Shown here: one piece after another, positions 35,123 through 43,802 of the stretch
Position numbering within the stretch: position 1 is the stretch's first letter
Layout of the letters: every line of letters begins with the position of its first letter
Source: Verrucomicrobiota bacterium
Lineage (GTDB): Bacteria > Verrucomicrobiota > Verrucomicrobiae > Limisphaerales > UBA11358
Assembly (NCBI GenBank): GCA_014860005.1
Contig: JACZKP010000215.1
Location: 66,202 to 130,201 of the forward strand
DNA length: 64,000 nucleotides
Direction: 5' to 3'
The notes under the pieces: generated by a model
Seen by the model: only the letters and a program-made list of their open reading frames with translations
Databases searched by the model: none
What the model was told of the DNA's origin: nothing
Made by a program: the position numbers and the translations under genes

Positions 35123-36279
35123 GAGGTTTGAATGGTTTGAGCGAGGCCGGGTTTGTCGGCGGCCAGGTTGCGGATATTTTCGCGGGCGGCCTTGGGCCAG
35201 AAGTGCATTTTGCCGCGTTTGAAATGCCGATGGGCTTGGGCGCAGGCGAGCATGGTCATCGCGAAGCCCACCAGCGTCGCCGGCAGATGGGTCAGGCGTT
35301 TCAGCCCGCGCATCCGCCACCAGCGTTTGAAGCGGAAGCTTAATGCGTTGGGAAACAATCGCCAGAAATACTGGACTCGCTGAAGGTGCTCACCCACCAG
35401 CCGCGCGACCCACTCGGGATTCGCCTCCTCTTTGCGCCGCAGCGTGTCGGCGAGATTGGTTCTTTGTTTTCGCGGCAGCGTTTTCAAATATTCCACCAAC
35501 ACATGGACAATGGTCTGCCCGATCATCTGCCGTTTCTGGTTTTTCAAAAGTTCGCCGGTGGAGGTGTAGGCTTCGTAAACGTGCGAAGCATTTTCGGCAA
35601 CCACGATTCGGCCCGGGTTGAGTTGGTTGAAAAAGAAATCAGTGCAGACAATCGCCTTGATGAAACCGTCGTCAATGCCGAGTTCCTTCGGCAGATAAAG
35701 CCGGCGGGCGACTTCAGCCCGGATGCAATAAAGCTGGCCGGTCATCTGCCCTTGAGTCGCGCCGTTCATCTCGGAGGTGGCCAGCGAGATGCGATCGCGC
35801 CAGGACTTCTGCGGCTTGAGCGACACGTCCTTGATGGGCTGGTCACTGGCGATCTGGGCTTCGGAATTATCCAGCAACGCTCGATACATGTTGAACAACG
35901 TCTCGCGGCGATTGAAAAGAATGTCCGAGTCCATCAGAAACAGAAACTCCGCTTCCGGACACGACAGACCATGGACAAACGCGTTCCAGGTGTGATTGCG
36001 TCCGGCCTCACGCATGTCCCGGACGCTGGCGGCAAAGGCATTGGCGAACGGGTGTGACTTCGCCTGCTCCGCGAAAACCGCGGCGGCGATTTCCGCCGTG
36101 CGATCCGTGCAGCCATTGGGAATGCAAAGCACTTCGCAACCTTCGCCGCGGGCGCTAAGTTCCTGAAACAACGATTGCCCAAAGAGCGATTCCAGCGTGC
36201 GGCGGATCATTGCTTCCTCGTTCCACGCCCGGACGGCGATGGAAATTCGCGGCGGCTTGATTTGGGCGTTATTCGTCAT
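35119..36279 (-). CDS. GT2-family glycosyltransferase
   Basis: A 386-residue GT-A enzyme. ATG 36279 was chosen because the sequence then starts shortly before Ile-Ser-Ile-Ala-Val-Arg-Ala-Trp-Asn-Glu, and because the operator site is 70 bases upstream. It has Asn-Gly-Cys-Thr-Asp-Arg-Thr and the DxD metal site in Leu-Met-Asp-Ser-Asp-Ile. A C-terminal part with hydrophobic helices (about 330-360) suggests a membrane anchor. It is the first gene of the five-gene minus-strand operon. Confidence 0.85.
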   Translation of the reverse strand: MTNNAQIKPPRISIAVRAWNEEAMIRRTLESLFGQSLFQELSARGEGCEVLCIPNGCTDRTAEIAAAVFAEQAKSHPFANAFAASVRDMREAGRNHTWNAFVHGLSCPEAEFLFLMDSDILFNRRETLFNMYRALLDNSEAQIASDQPIKDVSLKPQKSWRDRISLATSEMNGATQGQMTGQLYCIRAEVARRLYLPKELGIDDGFIKAIVCTDFFFNQLNPGRIVVAENASHVYEAYTSTGELLKNQKRQMIGQTIVHVLVEYLKTLPRKQRTNLADTLRRKEEANPEWVARLVGEHLQRVQYFWRLFPNALSFRFKRWWRMRGLKRLTHLPATLVGFAMTMLACAQAHRHFKRGKMHFWPKAARENIRNLAADKPGLAQTIQTS

Positions 36280-36339
36280 CGTATTTGCGGAATTGATTTC
36301 CAACGTCAGTCTAGGCTTGTGGCAGCCCTTCGCTAAGTA

Positions 36340-36374
36340 GGTGAAAACCTCCCGGGCGACGGGTGAAAGACCCC
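36340..36374 (-). promoter_or_regulatory. Exopolysaccharide-type operator, site D (paired)
   Basis: On the minus strand, GGGGTCTTTCACCC (36374-36361) and then AGGTTTTCACC (36350-36340), 22-23 bases apart and 70 bases before the ATG at 36279. The same DNA lies 51 bases before the plus-strand glycosyltransferase start at 36413, so it may serve both genes. Confidence 0.6.
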
Positions 36375-36412
36375 ATGCCGTCCAGCGCACAAATGACGTA
36401 ACCTGAACGTGA

Positions 36413-37342
36413 ATGAGCAATCCGTCCGTCAGCATCATCTTGCGGTCTTACAACGAAGCGTGGGCGTTGCGCGAAACGTTGCCGGCGCTCGCGGCCCAAA
36501 ACTACAAACCGTGGGAACTCATCGTGATTGATTCCGGCTCGACGGACGGCTCGGTGGAGTTGCTTCGACAATTTCAGCCGCAGCATCTGATTCAAATTTC
36601 ACCCAGCGAATACAACCCGTCGCGGGTGATGAACCAGGGAATGGAACTCGCGGCATCTGACTTCGGAATTTTCCTGAACGCCGACGCCACGCCGCAGGGG
36701 CCGGACTGGCTGAGTCCGCTCGCGAACGCGCTGCTCGATCCAAAAGTCGCTGCGGTTTTCGGTCAGCAGATTCCGCGTCCCGATTGCCGGGCGGTTTTCG
36801 CCCACGACTATCAACGCTGCTTCGGCCCTGATCGGGAATCCGTGAAGTGGGAACATTTTTTCAGCATGGCGAGCAGTGGCATTCGCAAAGACATCTGGGC
36901 GAAGCGCGGTTTCAACGAGCGGATGCAATACTCCGAGGACGACGAATACACGCGCTGGTGCCGGGCGCAGGGATATCGGGTGGTTTACGTTCCAGACTCG
37001 GTGGCCATGCACTCGCACAATTACTCTCCCACGCAGGCCTGGAAACGAAGCTACGGCGAAGGCCGCGCGCGGGCAGCGGTGTGGAAAAATCGAATCGCAA
37101 AGCCAACCTGGGGACGAAATGTTTTTCTTGGTTGGATGAACGATGCCAGGCGGGACTTGCGGTTTTGCGCGCGCACACGGCGGTTGAACGAGTGGCCGCA
37201 CGCATTGCGAATCCGCTGGCAACAACGGTGCGGCGCACTGGCGGGCTTTCGCAGCGGTTGGACGGCTTATCGCCAACCGGAGAAAAGTTCAGCCGTGAAT
37301 CCGCCGACCTGGGCCGTAGGAGACGACGTGAGGAGTCTCTAA
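36413..37342 (+). CDS. GT2-family glycosyltransferase
   Basis: A 309-residue GT-A enzyme (WcaA-like) with Ile-Ile-Leu-Arg-Ser-Tyr-Asn-Glu, Asp-Ser-Gly-Ser-Thr-Asp-Gly-Ser, and a DxD-like Leu-Asn-Ala-Asp-Ala. Later it has Ser-Glu-Asp-Asp-Glu (catalytic-base region) and a Trp-Lys-Arg-Ser-Tyr motif. It is divergent from the minus-strand operon and shares operator site D. Its rhamnosyltransferase-like make-up is suggestive only. Confidence 0.88.
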   Translation: MSNPSVSIILRSYNEAWALRETLPALAAQNYKPWELIVIDSGSTDGSVELLRQFQPQHLIQISPSEYNPSRVMNQGMELAASDFGIFLNADATPQGPDWLSPLANALLDPKVAAVFGQQIPRPDCRAVFAHDYQRCFGPDRESVKWEHFFSMASSGIRKDIWAKRGFNERMQYSEDDEYTRWCRAQGYRVVYVPDSVAMHSHNYSPTQAWKRSYGEGRARAAVWKNRIAKPTWGRNVFLGWMNDARRDLRFCARTRRLNEWPHALRIRWQQRCGALAGFRSGWTAYRQPEKSSAVNPPTWAVGDDVRSL

Positions 37343-37423
37343 ATGAATCTGTGTTCCCAAAGAAATGTGAGCCTCATCACCTCGTCACCTACAAAAATGG
37401 ATTCTTAGAACGCGCTACCAAAT

Positions 37424-38686
37424 ATGAACGCCAACCTTGCGACTGGTAGCGCAGGTTTCCAACCTGCGGTATCGCGGATTTCCAATCCGCTGCCGTCTGA
37501 AACCGGCGGCACGTCCGAGTACTCTGGTGGCTGCACCGTTCCGACGCGCGCCGGTCGCTTCACGTTGAACGGCAGCGACGCGTTGGAACAGCATCTCGCT
37601 AGCGTCTGCAAAAAAGTTCATGCTGGCATTGGTCGCATCATCCCGAAGCAGAGACTGGAAGGGTTGGTGCTCGGTGGTGGCTATGGGCGAGGCGAGGGCG
37701 GGGTTCTGAAAACGCCCGCCGGAGATCAGCCTTACAACGATTTGGAGTTTTACGTTCTGGTTCGCCGCCTTTTGTGGTTGAACGAACGGCGTTACGCAAA
37801 ATCCCTGCACCAATTGGCGGAGGAGCTTTCGTCGGTCGCGGGCGTTGAGTTGGAGTTCAAAATCACCTCGGTCGCCAAGCTTCGCCGCAGTCCGCAGAAT
37901 CTGTTTTATCACGATTTGATCATGGGTCATCAGTGGTTGCTGGGTGATGAACGTCTCTTCGCCGGTTGTGACCATCATCGTGATGCCGAAACCATCCCTT
38001 TGTCGGAAGCGACCCGGCTGCTGATGAACCGTTGTTCGGGCCTGCTCTTTGCGCGCGACAAACTGGAGCACGAGCGCTTTTCGTCCGACGACGCCGATTT
38101 CGTGGGCCGGAACATTGCCAAGACCGAACTGGCGCTCGGCGACGCGGTGTTGATTGCCTTCGGCAAGTATCATTGGAGCTGCCGGGAGCGCGGCCAAAGG
38201 TTGAGTGATCTTGCCACATCAGAGAATTTGCCGTGGCTCGAGGAAGTGCGCCAGCACCACACGGGGGGGGTTGAATTCAAACTCCAGCCGCATCAGTCAT
38301 CGCTTTCGCGCGCTGAGCTTCAAAAGCAATTTCGCGAAGTCAGTTCGCTGGCCTTGGGAGTCTTCCTTTGGCTGGAAAATCGCCGGCTCGATTACTACTT
38401 TCGGTCCGCTGCTGATTACGCGTCGAGCCGCATCAATAAGTGGCCCGATACCAACGGCTGGCGGAACCGGCTGGCGAACTTAAGAGTATTCGGTCCGCGC
38501 GCGCTCCTGATTCCGCGCCCGAGCCGCCATCCTCGGGAGCGGATTCTGAATGCGCTCGTGCTCCTGCTGTGGATGCGCACCCAGACGTCCCCCGCACTAA
38601 CCCGGAAAGTTCGGCGTGAGTTGCTGTCTTCGGAACCGACCGCGATGATTCCGGCTTACCGGAAGCGCTGGAGCCGCGCATGTTGA
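37424..38686 (+). CDS. Nucleotidyltransferase-fold protein of unknown role
   Basis: A 420-residue protein. Gly-Gly-Gly-Tyr-Gly-Arg-Gly-Glu-Gly (about 84-92) followed by Asn-Asp-Leu-Glu-Phe resembles the polymerase-beta-like nucleotidyltransferase signature (Gly-Ser/Gly...Asp-x-Glu), as in aminoglycoside-type or minimal nucleotidyltransferases. The following alpha-helical region is not recognised. Its first 20-odd codons lie in a palindromic repeat (37447-37493), so the true start may be later, for instance the TTG at 37566. The position between an exopolysaccharide glycosyltransferase and a large surface protein gives the only hint of function. Confidence 0.55.
   Translation: MNANLATGSAGFQPAVSRISNPLPSETGGTSEYSGGCTVPTRAGRFTLNGSDALEQHLASVCKKVHAGIGRIIPKQRLEGLVLGGGYGRGEGGVLKTPAGDQPYNDLEFYVLVRRLLWLNERRYAKSLHQLAEELSSVAGVELEFKITSVAKLRRSPQNLFYHDLIMGHQWLLGDERLFAGCDHHRDAETIPLSEATRLLMNRCSGLLFARDKLEHERFSSDDADFVGRNIAKTELALGDAVLIAFGKYHWSCRERGQRLSDLATSENLPWLEEVRQHHTGGVEFKLQPHQSSLSRAELQKQFREVSSLALGVFLWLENRRLDYYFRSAADYASSRINKWPDTNGWRNRLANLRVFGPRALLIPRPSRHPRERILNALVLLLWMRTQTSPALTRKVRRELLSSEPTAMIPAYRKRWSRAC
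37447..37493 (+). repeat. GTAGCGCAG-type palindromic repeat
   Basis: It begins TAGCGCAGGTTTCCAACCTG and continues CGGTATCGCGGATTTCC, AATCCGCTGCC, so it holds two short hairpins. It is the same family as the full 130-base element at 50022-50151. It forms part of the reading frame of the gene starting at 37424. Confidence 0.7.
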
Positions 38687-38945
38687 ACGGCCAGCGAGAG
38701 GCATAGAAAGGTACGACTGGAAGTGGTGGTCACGATTTTTGCTGGAGCGCGGCTGTGTCGTCTCGACCAGCCGCAGCGTGTGGAAGTGGGAAGGTTTCGG
38801 ATCAGTCAAGACCATGCGTGTATTCGGAGGCACTGCGGCTGGGCTTCGCCACCGCCGCGCTCCGGAGGCAAGAGTCCGCTATTCAGTTCGCACCCAGGCA
38901 CAGACGGTCGCGATGAAAACGATTAAGAGCACTTCAGACGGCAAC
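38687..38945. other. Intergenic region with probable repeat
   Basis: The region includes GAGCGCGGCTGTGTCG and CGACCAGCCGCAGCG in inverted array near 38739-38780. This looks like a widespread intergenic repeat, though no second copy is in the window. It supplies upstream in-frame codons to the FG-GAP protein that are probably not translated. Confidence 0.4.
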
Positions 38946-41900
38946 ATGAGAAATTCAAATCCGTTGCTGATCCCTAACCATGCCCAGCGAGTCGGTGGCA
39001 ACGCACAGTTGCGGACACTTTGGTGCGCAGTTCTGCTGTTGTTTTCAGCGTTTACGTCCGCCGCCGCTTTGGTTTCGACCTTTCAGGCCGGAGGCGCCTC
39101 GTGGCACCTGGGCACGATTGGGGTTGGAAACCTGGACAGCTCTCCTGACCTGGAAATCGTCGTGCCCTACCGGAATTCCGCCGGCCACTGGTTTGTGGAC
39201 GCGTTCAAATACACGGGCGAGCGACTGCCGGGGTTTCCTTATTCGTCGGGCAGCGAAGAAATGAATGTTTCTCCCACCCTGTACGACCTCGACCACGATG
39301 GCCGCGACGAAATCATCTTCACGCGGGGCAACCAGATTATTGTGCTGCGCGGAGACGGTTCAGTCAGGTGGTCCAACACGGTCAATTACGCCAACTATGT
39401 ACCGACCGGTGGCTACCAGACGGTCACGAATGGTTTCTATTGGTCGGCGACCGGCGAATTCACGAGCCGGCTTCCTTCAACGGCGGTTTTCTCATCACAG
39501 GTTTCGCCGCCAATCGTCATGGACGTCAACGGCAACGGAACCAAGGAGATCATCACCGCCTGGAAAATTGATCCTGATCCGGGCGGCTGGGAGCAGGATT
39601 TCAACCCCTTCATCAACGACATTTTCGGTTTTGCCGAATGGGGCACGGCGGGAGAGACGTGGTCCGGCGGGGTGGTGGGTTTCGACGCCAACACCGGTCA
39701 ACGGACTTTCGTTTATCACATTCACCAGCTCGTCGAATCGGGCCTGGCGATTGGGCGGGCCAAGCCCGGTCCGGCCCTGAACATTTACGAACTCAACGAC
39801 AGCGATAGCGTGGTCTCGTTCGACAAAGCGCAGCCATTCGGTCTTTGGGGCAAAGGCATGCTGCATAAACAATTTGGCAAGAACCAGCGGTTGATGACCG
39901 GCTCGTATCAACTGCCGAATGATATTTACACGACAGACCTCGATGGCGACGGACTGGACGAAGTGCTGGTCGCCGGCACCACATTCGGCACGCTCTGGCC
40001 GCCGAATGACACGGTACTCGACGACGATGGCGCGATCCTTTGGCGGCGCTGGTTACCGCAAGTAACTTTCGTCAACAACTACGGCTGGAACAACAGCGCC
40101 TGCCTGATTCCCATCAACCCGGACCACGACAACCACATTGACGTGCTCGGCTTCAATCATGCGCACGAAATCACCTTCCGCTATTGGAACGGCATCGAGT
40201 TGGTGGATCGGCCTGGATGGCCGAAGAATTTTTATCCGTTCCTGCCTTCGCCCCCGGTGGTGGGAGATGTTGACGGCGATGGCCAGGAAGAAATCATCAT
40301 TGGCACTTACAATCCCACCCTCACGCCCTCCACCGGGAATCTTCTGATCTATGCTTTGAACGGCACACTGAAGCAAACCGTTCCTGTGCTCGGCGGCATC
40401 AAACACATCCCGGCGCTGGCCGACGTCGAAGGTATTGGCCGGCTGGATGTCGTCTATCGCTCAACGCTCGGGCAGGTGTATGTGGAAAACTTCGGCGCCA
40501 CCGGCACCAACAACGTCTCGTGGGCCACGCACCGGGGCAATATGCGTCGCGACGGCAACCACGGCATTTCGTTGTTCCCGCCGGGCACGCCGTTGGTTAC
40601 GAAAAAAAACTCCGGGTATAACCGCGTCAGTTTCAGTTGGACCAACACCACTCCGGCTCAATGCTTTCGCATCTATCGCGCTGCGCAGCCGAGCGGTCCT
40701 TTTCAACACATCGCCACCGTCACAAGTGCCACGACGGCTTACACCGACCACGGCCTCAAATCCGGCTGGCAATATTTTTACGAAGTCGGCGCCGTTTACA
40801 GCAACAACACGGTTCATTCGGCTCCCATCGCTGTGCTTCCGTTGTTGAACAGCAACCTCGTCGCCAACGCCGGTTTCGAGGAGAACGACAACAGTCACTG
40901 GGATAAATGGTTTAGCGGCAGCATCGGCATGACGAACATGGTCGCCAGCACGAACACTGCTTTCGAAGGCCGGCAATCCATGCGCATTATCCTCGAGAAC
41001 CACGGCAACAACGGCTCGATCTCGCAGTTCAACCAATACGGTCTCCCCGACGCCACACTGTTCGTCACGCCGGGCGCGTTCTATAGCTTCGGCGGTTATT
41101 TCAAAAGCACCGGCATCTCGCAGCCCTCGAAACATTTTTTCAAATGGGTCTCGTCCAAGACCGGCTCCGACACCAACAACCGGCCCACCTTGCATTACCC
41201 GGACTTTTTCACCCCGCATTTCGTTGTCGGCACCAACACCACCGAATGGACTTACGCGAATCGCACCTTTCAATTACGCGCCGGCATTCCCAATCTCGAA
41301 CTCACCCACAATTACACCATCAGTGCGCCGGGCAGTGGGTCTATCTACATTGACAACGTTTTCTTCCGCCAAATCCCCAATCCCTCGGCCACGAACTGGA
41401 CTGTCTGGGTTCCCTTTGCGTCCACCTGGCGTTTTTTCACCGCGACTCCGCCCGCGAACTGGTTTGCCCCCGACTTCAACGATGCCTCCTGGCCGGTCGG
41501 CATCGCCAAGTTCGGCGCGGGTGGCGGCCCCACCAACGTCGTCACCGCGCTCCCGCAATTTTTGCCGGCCTATTATTTCCGTAAAAAATTCAACGTCACT
41601 TCCACCGAGTTCGAGGAACTTCTTCTCTGCGCCACCTGCACCGATCTCTATGGCGACACCATTCGCCCCCTCGGCGTCTTCATCAACGGGACTGAAATCA
41701 AGTCCACCATCGAAGCCATCAGCGGTCAGGGCAACGAAGTTCTTTATTTCGACCTGACCCCCTTCGCCCACCTGATCCAACCCGGGACCAACACCATCGC
41801 GGTTAAACTCGGCAACACCTGGGCCTCCGACTGGGACGATGTCGCCTTCGACATCAGCTTGCGCGCCGTGCTTTATCATCCGCCGGTGACGCGTTTGACC

Positions 41901-42125
41901 GCGCAAAGTGCGCCGCCGGGTGCGCCTCGTTTGTCAGTGGAAACGCCCGCCGGCAGCATCTGGCACATTCAATCGTCCGACAGTTTGTCTTCGGTCAACT
42001 GGCAGGTAATGCAGACTTTCACCAACATCGGCGGCGGCGTCCTGACCTTTCAGGACACAGGACAGAATGGCCGCGTGCCCCCCATGAATGTGTCCAACCG
42101 CTTTTATCGGCTGGCGCCGTTTTGA
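38946..42125 (+). CDS. Large secreted FG-GAP/VCBS surface protein
   Basis: A 1059-residue protein. Signal peptide about 20-40 (Ala-Val-Leu-Leu-Leu-Phe-Ser-Ala). Several FG-GAP calcium-binding repeats follow (Asp-Leu-Asp-His-Asp-Gly-Arg-Asp-Glu; Asp-Val-Asn-Gly-Asn-Gly; Asp-Leu-Asp-Gly-Asp-Gly; Asp-Val-Asp-Gly-Asp-Gly), predicting a beta-propeller. An FN3-like unit, a carbohydrate-binding-like unit (Gly-Phe-Glu-Glu-Asn-Asp-Asn-Ser-His-Trp) and a galactose-binding-like unit come next, then the C-terminal FYR module (Phe-Tyr-Arg-Leu-Ala-Pro-Phe). It is likely an extracellular adhesive or glycan-binding protein. ATG 38946 was chosen; 38913 is an alternative. Confidence 0.75.
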   Translation: MRNSNPLLIPNHAQRVGGNAQLRTLWCAVLLLFSAFTSAAALVSTFQAGGASWHLGTIGVGNLDSSPDLEIVVPYRNSAGHWFVDAFKYTGERLPGFPYSSGSEEMNVSPTLYDLDHDGRDEIIFTRGNQIIVLRGDGSVRWSNTVNYANYVPTGGYQTVTNGFYWSATGEFTSRLPSTAVFSSQVSPPIVMDVNGNGTKEIITAWKIDPDPGGWEQDFNPFINDIFGFAEWGTAGETWSGGVVGFDANTGQRTFVYHIHQLVESGLAIGRAKPGPALNIYELNDSDSVVSFDKAQPFGLWGKGMLHKQFGKNQRLMTGSYQLPNDIYTTDLDGDGLDEVLVAGTTFGTLWPPNDTVLDDDGAILWRRWLPQVTFVNNYGWNNSACLIPINPDHDNHIDVLGFNHAHEITFRYWNGIELVDRPGWPKNFYPFLPSPPVVGDVDGDGQEEIIIGTYNPTLTPSTGNLLIYALNGTLKQTVPVLGGIKHIPALADVEGIGRLDVVYRSTLGQVYVENFGATGTNNVSWATHRGNMRRDGNHGISLFPPGTPLVTKKNSGYNRVSFSWTNTTPAQCFRIYRAAQPSGPFQHIATVTSATTAYTDHGLKSGWQYFYEVGAVYSNNTVHSAPIAVLPLLNSNLVANAGFEENDNSHWDKWFSGSIGMTNMVASTNTAFEGRQSMRIILENHGNNGSISQFNQYGLPDATLFVTPGAFYSFGGYFKSTGISQPSKHFFKWVSSKTGSDTNNRPTLHYPDFFTPHFVVGTNTTEWTYANRTFQLRAGIPNLELTHNYTISAPGSGSIYIDNVFFRQIPNPSATNWTVWVPFASTWRFFTATPPANWFAPDFNDASWPVGIAKFGAGGGPTNVVTALPQFLPAYYFRKKFNVTSTEFEELLLCATCTDLYGDTIRPLGVFINGTEIKSTIEAISGQGNEVLYFDLTPFAHLIQPGTNTIAVKLGNTWASDWDDVAFDISLRAVLYHPPVTRLTAQSAPPGAPRLSVETPAGSIWHIQSSDSLSSVNWQVMQTFTNIGGGVLTFQDTGQNGRVPPMNVSNRFYRLAPF

Positions 42126-42176
42126 GCCAGTAGCGATCATCAATCGCCTCTCCCCGTGGGCGCGGCGGGATTCGCT

Positions 42177-42332
42177 ATGGCCAAAACAACAAGAATCGCA
42201 CATTCTTGCCCCATGAAGATCGCTGAAGACGTCCGCAAATCCGCCGCCAAACAAGACACGTTGAGGAAGTGGATGGAAGAAAAGTCCCGCGAGTTCACAG
42301 AAAAGGGTGCGGAACTCTACGCGAAAGCATAG
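42177..42332 (+). pseudogene. ThiC C-terminal stub
   Basis: A 51-residue frame whose last 39 residues read Met-Lys-Ile-Ala-Glu-Asp-Val-Arg-Lys ... Met-Glu-Glu-Lys-Ser-Arg-Glu-Phe ... Glu-Lys-Gly-Ala-Glu-Leu-Tyr-Ala-Lys-Ala. This matches, from memory, the extreme C-terminus of phosphomethylpyrimidine synthase ThiC, which follows its Cys-Gly-Pro-x-Phe-Cys-Ser iron-sulphur site. Here the preceding residues are Ala-His-Ser-Cys-Pro, so the cluster motif is broken, and no other ThiC sequence lies upstream. It is probably the remnant of a gene cut by insertion or recombination beside the restriction-modification genes. Confidence 0.5.
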
Positions 42333-42341
42333 CATCCGTTC

Positions 42342-43802
42342 ATGCCGCGCCGCTCATTCAAAACTGACGAAAGCTTTCTGGAGAAGCTTGCGATTGGCGC
42401 GACGGGCACTTGTGCTGTCTTCAAGGACTTGAAACGGCAAGGCCATAGGCCAATTGAGTTGGAGCGCGGCTCGCTCGGTTTCAAGATTTGGAAAAGCATA
42501 AAAATCAAGCGGCTGAGAGTTCCCGATATTTTGTGTCTTGCCTGCGCCACGCGGGTGGAAGCGCGGGCGAAGACGGTGCTCGAAATCAGCATGTCGCATT
42601 CGCTCTCCGACCCAGAACGAGGTTGGGACCATGGCTTGCTCGACGGCGACATGGTCGCCATTTCATTCTGTGCGAAAACTGGTGAAGGCCCGACCGACTG
42701 GAAAGCCTCGCCATTGATCCAGTATGTCTCCGTCCTTGAGCTTCGAAAGGCATTCAACGAAAAGCGTGTTTTGACGGAAAAGCCCAAAGGCGCTCAGGAG
42801 GGTTTCGAGCTTCGCGTGCGTTGGCCGAGTGCGATTTCGAGTTGCGATGGAACGGTCGTCGAGACTTCGCCCAGATTGAGGTTCAAACGAGCTGAGGACC
42901 AAAGGACCATTTCGTTGGGAATGTCGAGAGGCGAAATTTCGCTTCAGCCGCTCGTCCAAGCCGGTGATCGGATCCACACGGGGCAAATTGTTGCTTCTGT
43001 TGTTCCGGTTGCGCCTTCATTTCCGTGCAGAGGTGGCGCGAGCGCCGATAGCTTTGTTGCTTTGCTTCGCTCTACGTCCGTAGCAGATCGTTACGCAGCG
43101 GCTAAAGCGCTATCGCACTTTGAGGACGCGACAATTCCCGACCCGCTCCGCGAACGAATGGCGGACGAGAAGGAGCATATTTATGTTCGCGTTGAGTCGG
43201 CGGCTGGCCTTGCGCGGCGGAATGACCGTTCCGGAATGGAGTTCATTGAGCGCGTTCTCGCTGGCGAGTACTTGGAGCATCGGTTGGAAGCGGTGATCAT
43301 TCTCGGTGAAATCCGAACGGAAGCGTCGCAAAACATCCTGATCAACATTTTGTTGGACAAAGAGCAGCACGCAGAGATACGCGCTGGAGCGGCGTGGGCA
43401 CTCGGGGAATTGCAGCAACCAACCAGTGTCGAAGCGTTGGTTCAGTCGTTTCTCGAACTTGCTGAACCAATCCGCATTGAAGCAGCACGCGCATTGCGAA
43501 AGATTGCCGCCAATACTTCTGCGGATGTTCTTTCAATTTTGCCTGCGGCAGCAGAAGACCAGCGGGCCGGTATTTCTTGGGCATTGAGCCGGTCAGGGCG
43601 GGCGGCGATTCCCGACTTGCTTCGCGTGATGACGGATGAGAATGCCCGTCGGTGGGTCGCTTACATTATCGGCTCGCAGAAACAGGAAGCTTATTTGGAC
43701 CAAATCGAGGCGCTCAAGCAGCGCGACCCTGAAGTGTATTTCGCAGTCACGGTTCTTTGGAAGATTTTTGCAAGCTGGGTTTACGAGTTGGAAGAGTTTT
43801 GA
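42342..43802 (+). CDS. HEAT-repeat protein, candidate restriction endonuclease
   Basis: A 486-residue protein. Residues 1-160 hold a possible PD-(D/E)XK nuclease core: Pro61-Asp62 followed by Glu73-Ala-Arg75-Ala-Lys77, then Glu81. Residues 240-470 are five or six HEAT-like helical pairs (Tyr-Ala-Ala-Ala-Lys-Ala-Leu; Arg-Ala-Gly-Ala-Ala-Trp-Ala-Leu-Gly-Glu-Leu; Arg-Ile-Glu-Ala-Ala-Arg-Ala-Leu). The stop overlaps the methyltransferase start by one base (TGATG). An adjacent PvuII-like methyltransferase makes a cleavage role the first guess, but this protein is three times longer than PvuII endonuclease and looks unrelated to it. Confidence 0.5.
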   Translation: MPRRSFKTDESFLEKLAIGATGTCAVFKDLKRQGHRPIELERGSLGFKIWKSIKIKRLRVPDILCLACATRVEARAKTVLEISMSHSLSDPERGWDHGLLDGDMVAISFCAKTGEGPTDWKASPLIQYVSVLELRKAFNEKRVLTEKPKGAQEGFELRVRWPSAISSCDGTVVETSPRLRFKRAEDQRTISLGMSRGEISLQPLVQAGDRIHTGQIVASVVPVAPSFPCRGGASADSFVALLRSTSVADRYAAAKALSHFEDATIPDPLRERMADEKEHIYVRVESAAGLARRNDRSGMEFIERVLAGEYLEHRLEAVIILGEIRTEASQNILINILLDKEQHAEIRAGAAWALGELQQPTSVEALVQSFLELAEPIRIEAARALRKIAANTSADVLSILPAAAEDQRAGISWALSRSGRAAIPDLLRVMTDENARRWVAYIIGSQKQEAYLDQIEALKQRDPEVYFAVTVLWKIFASWVYELEEF

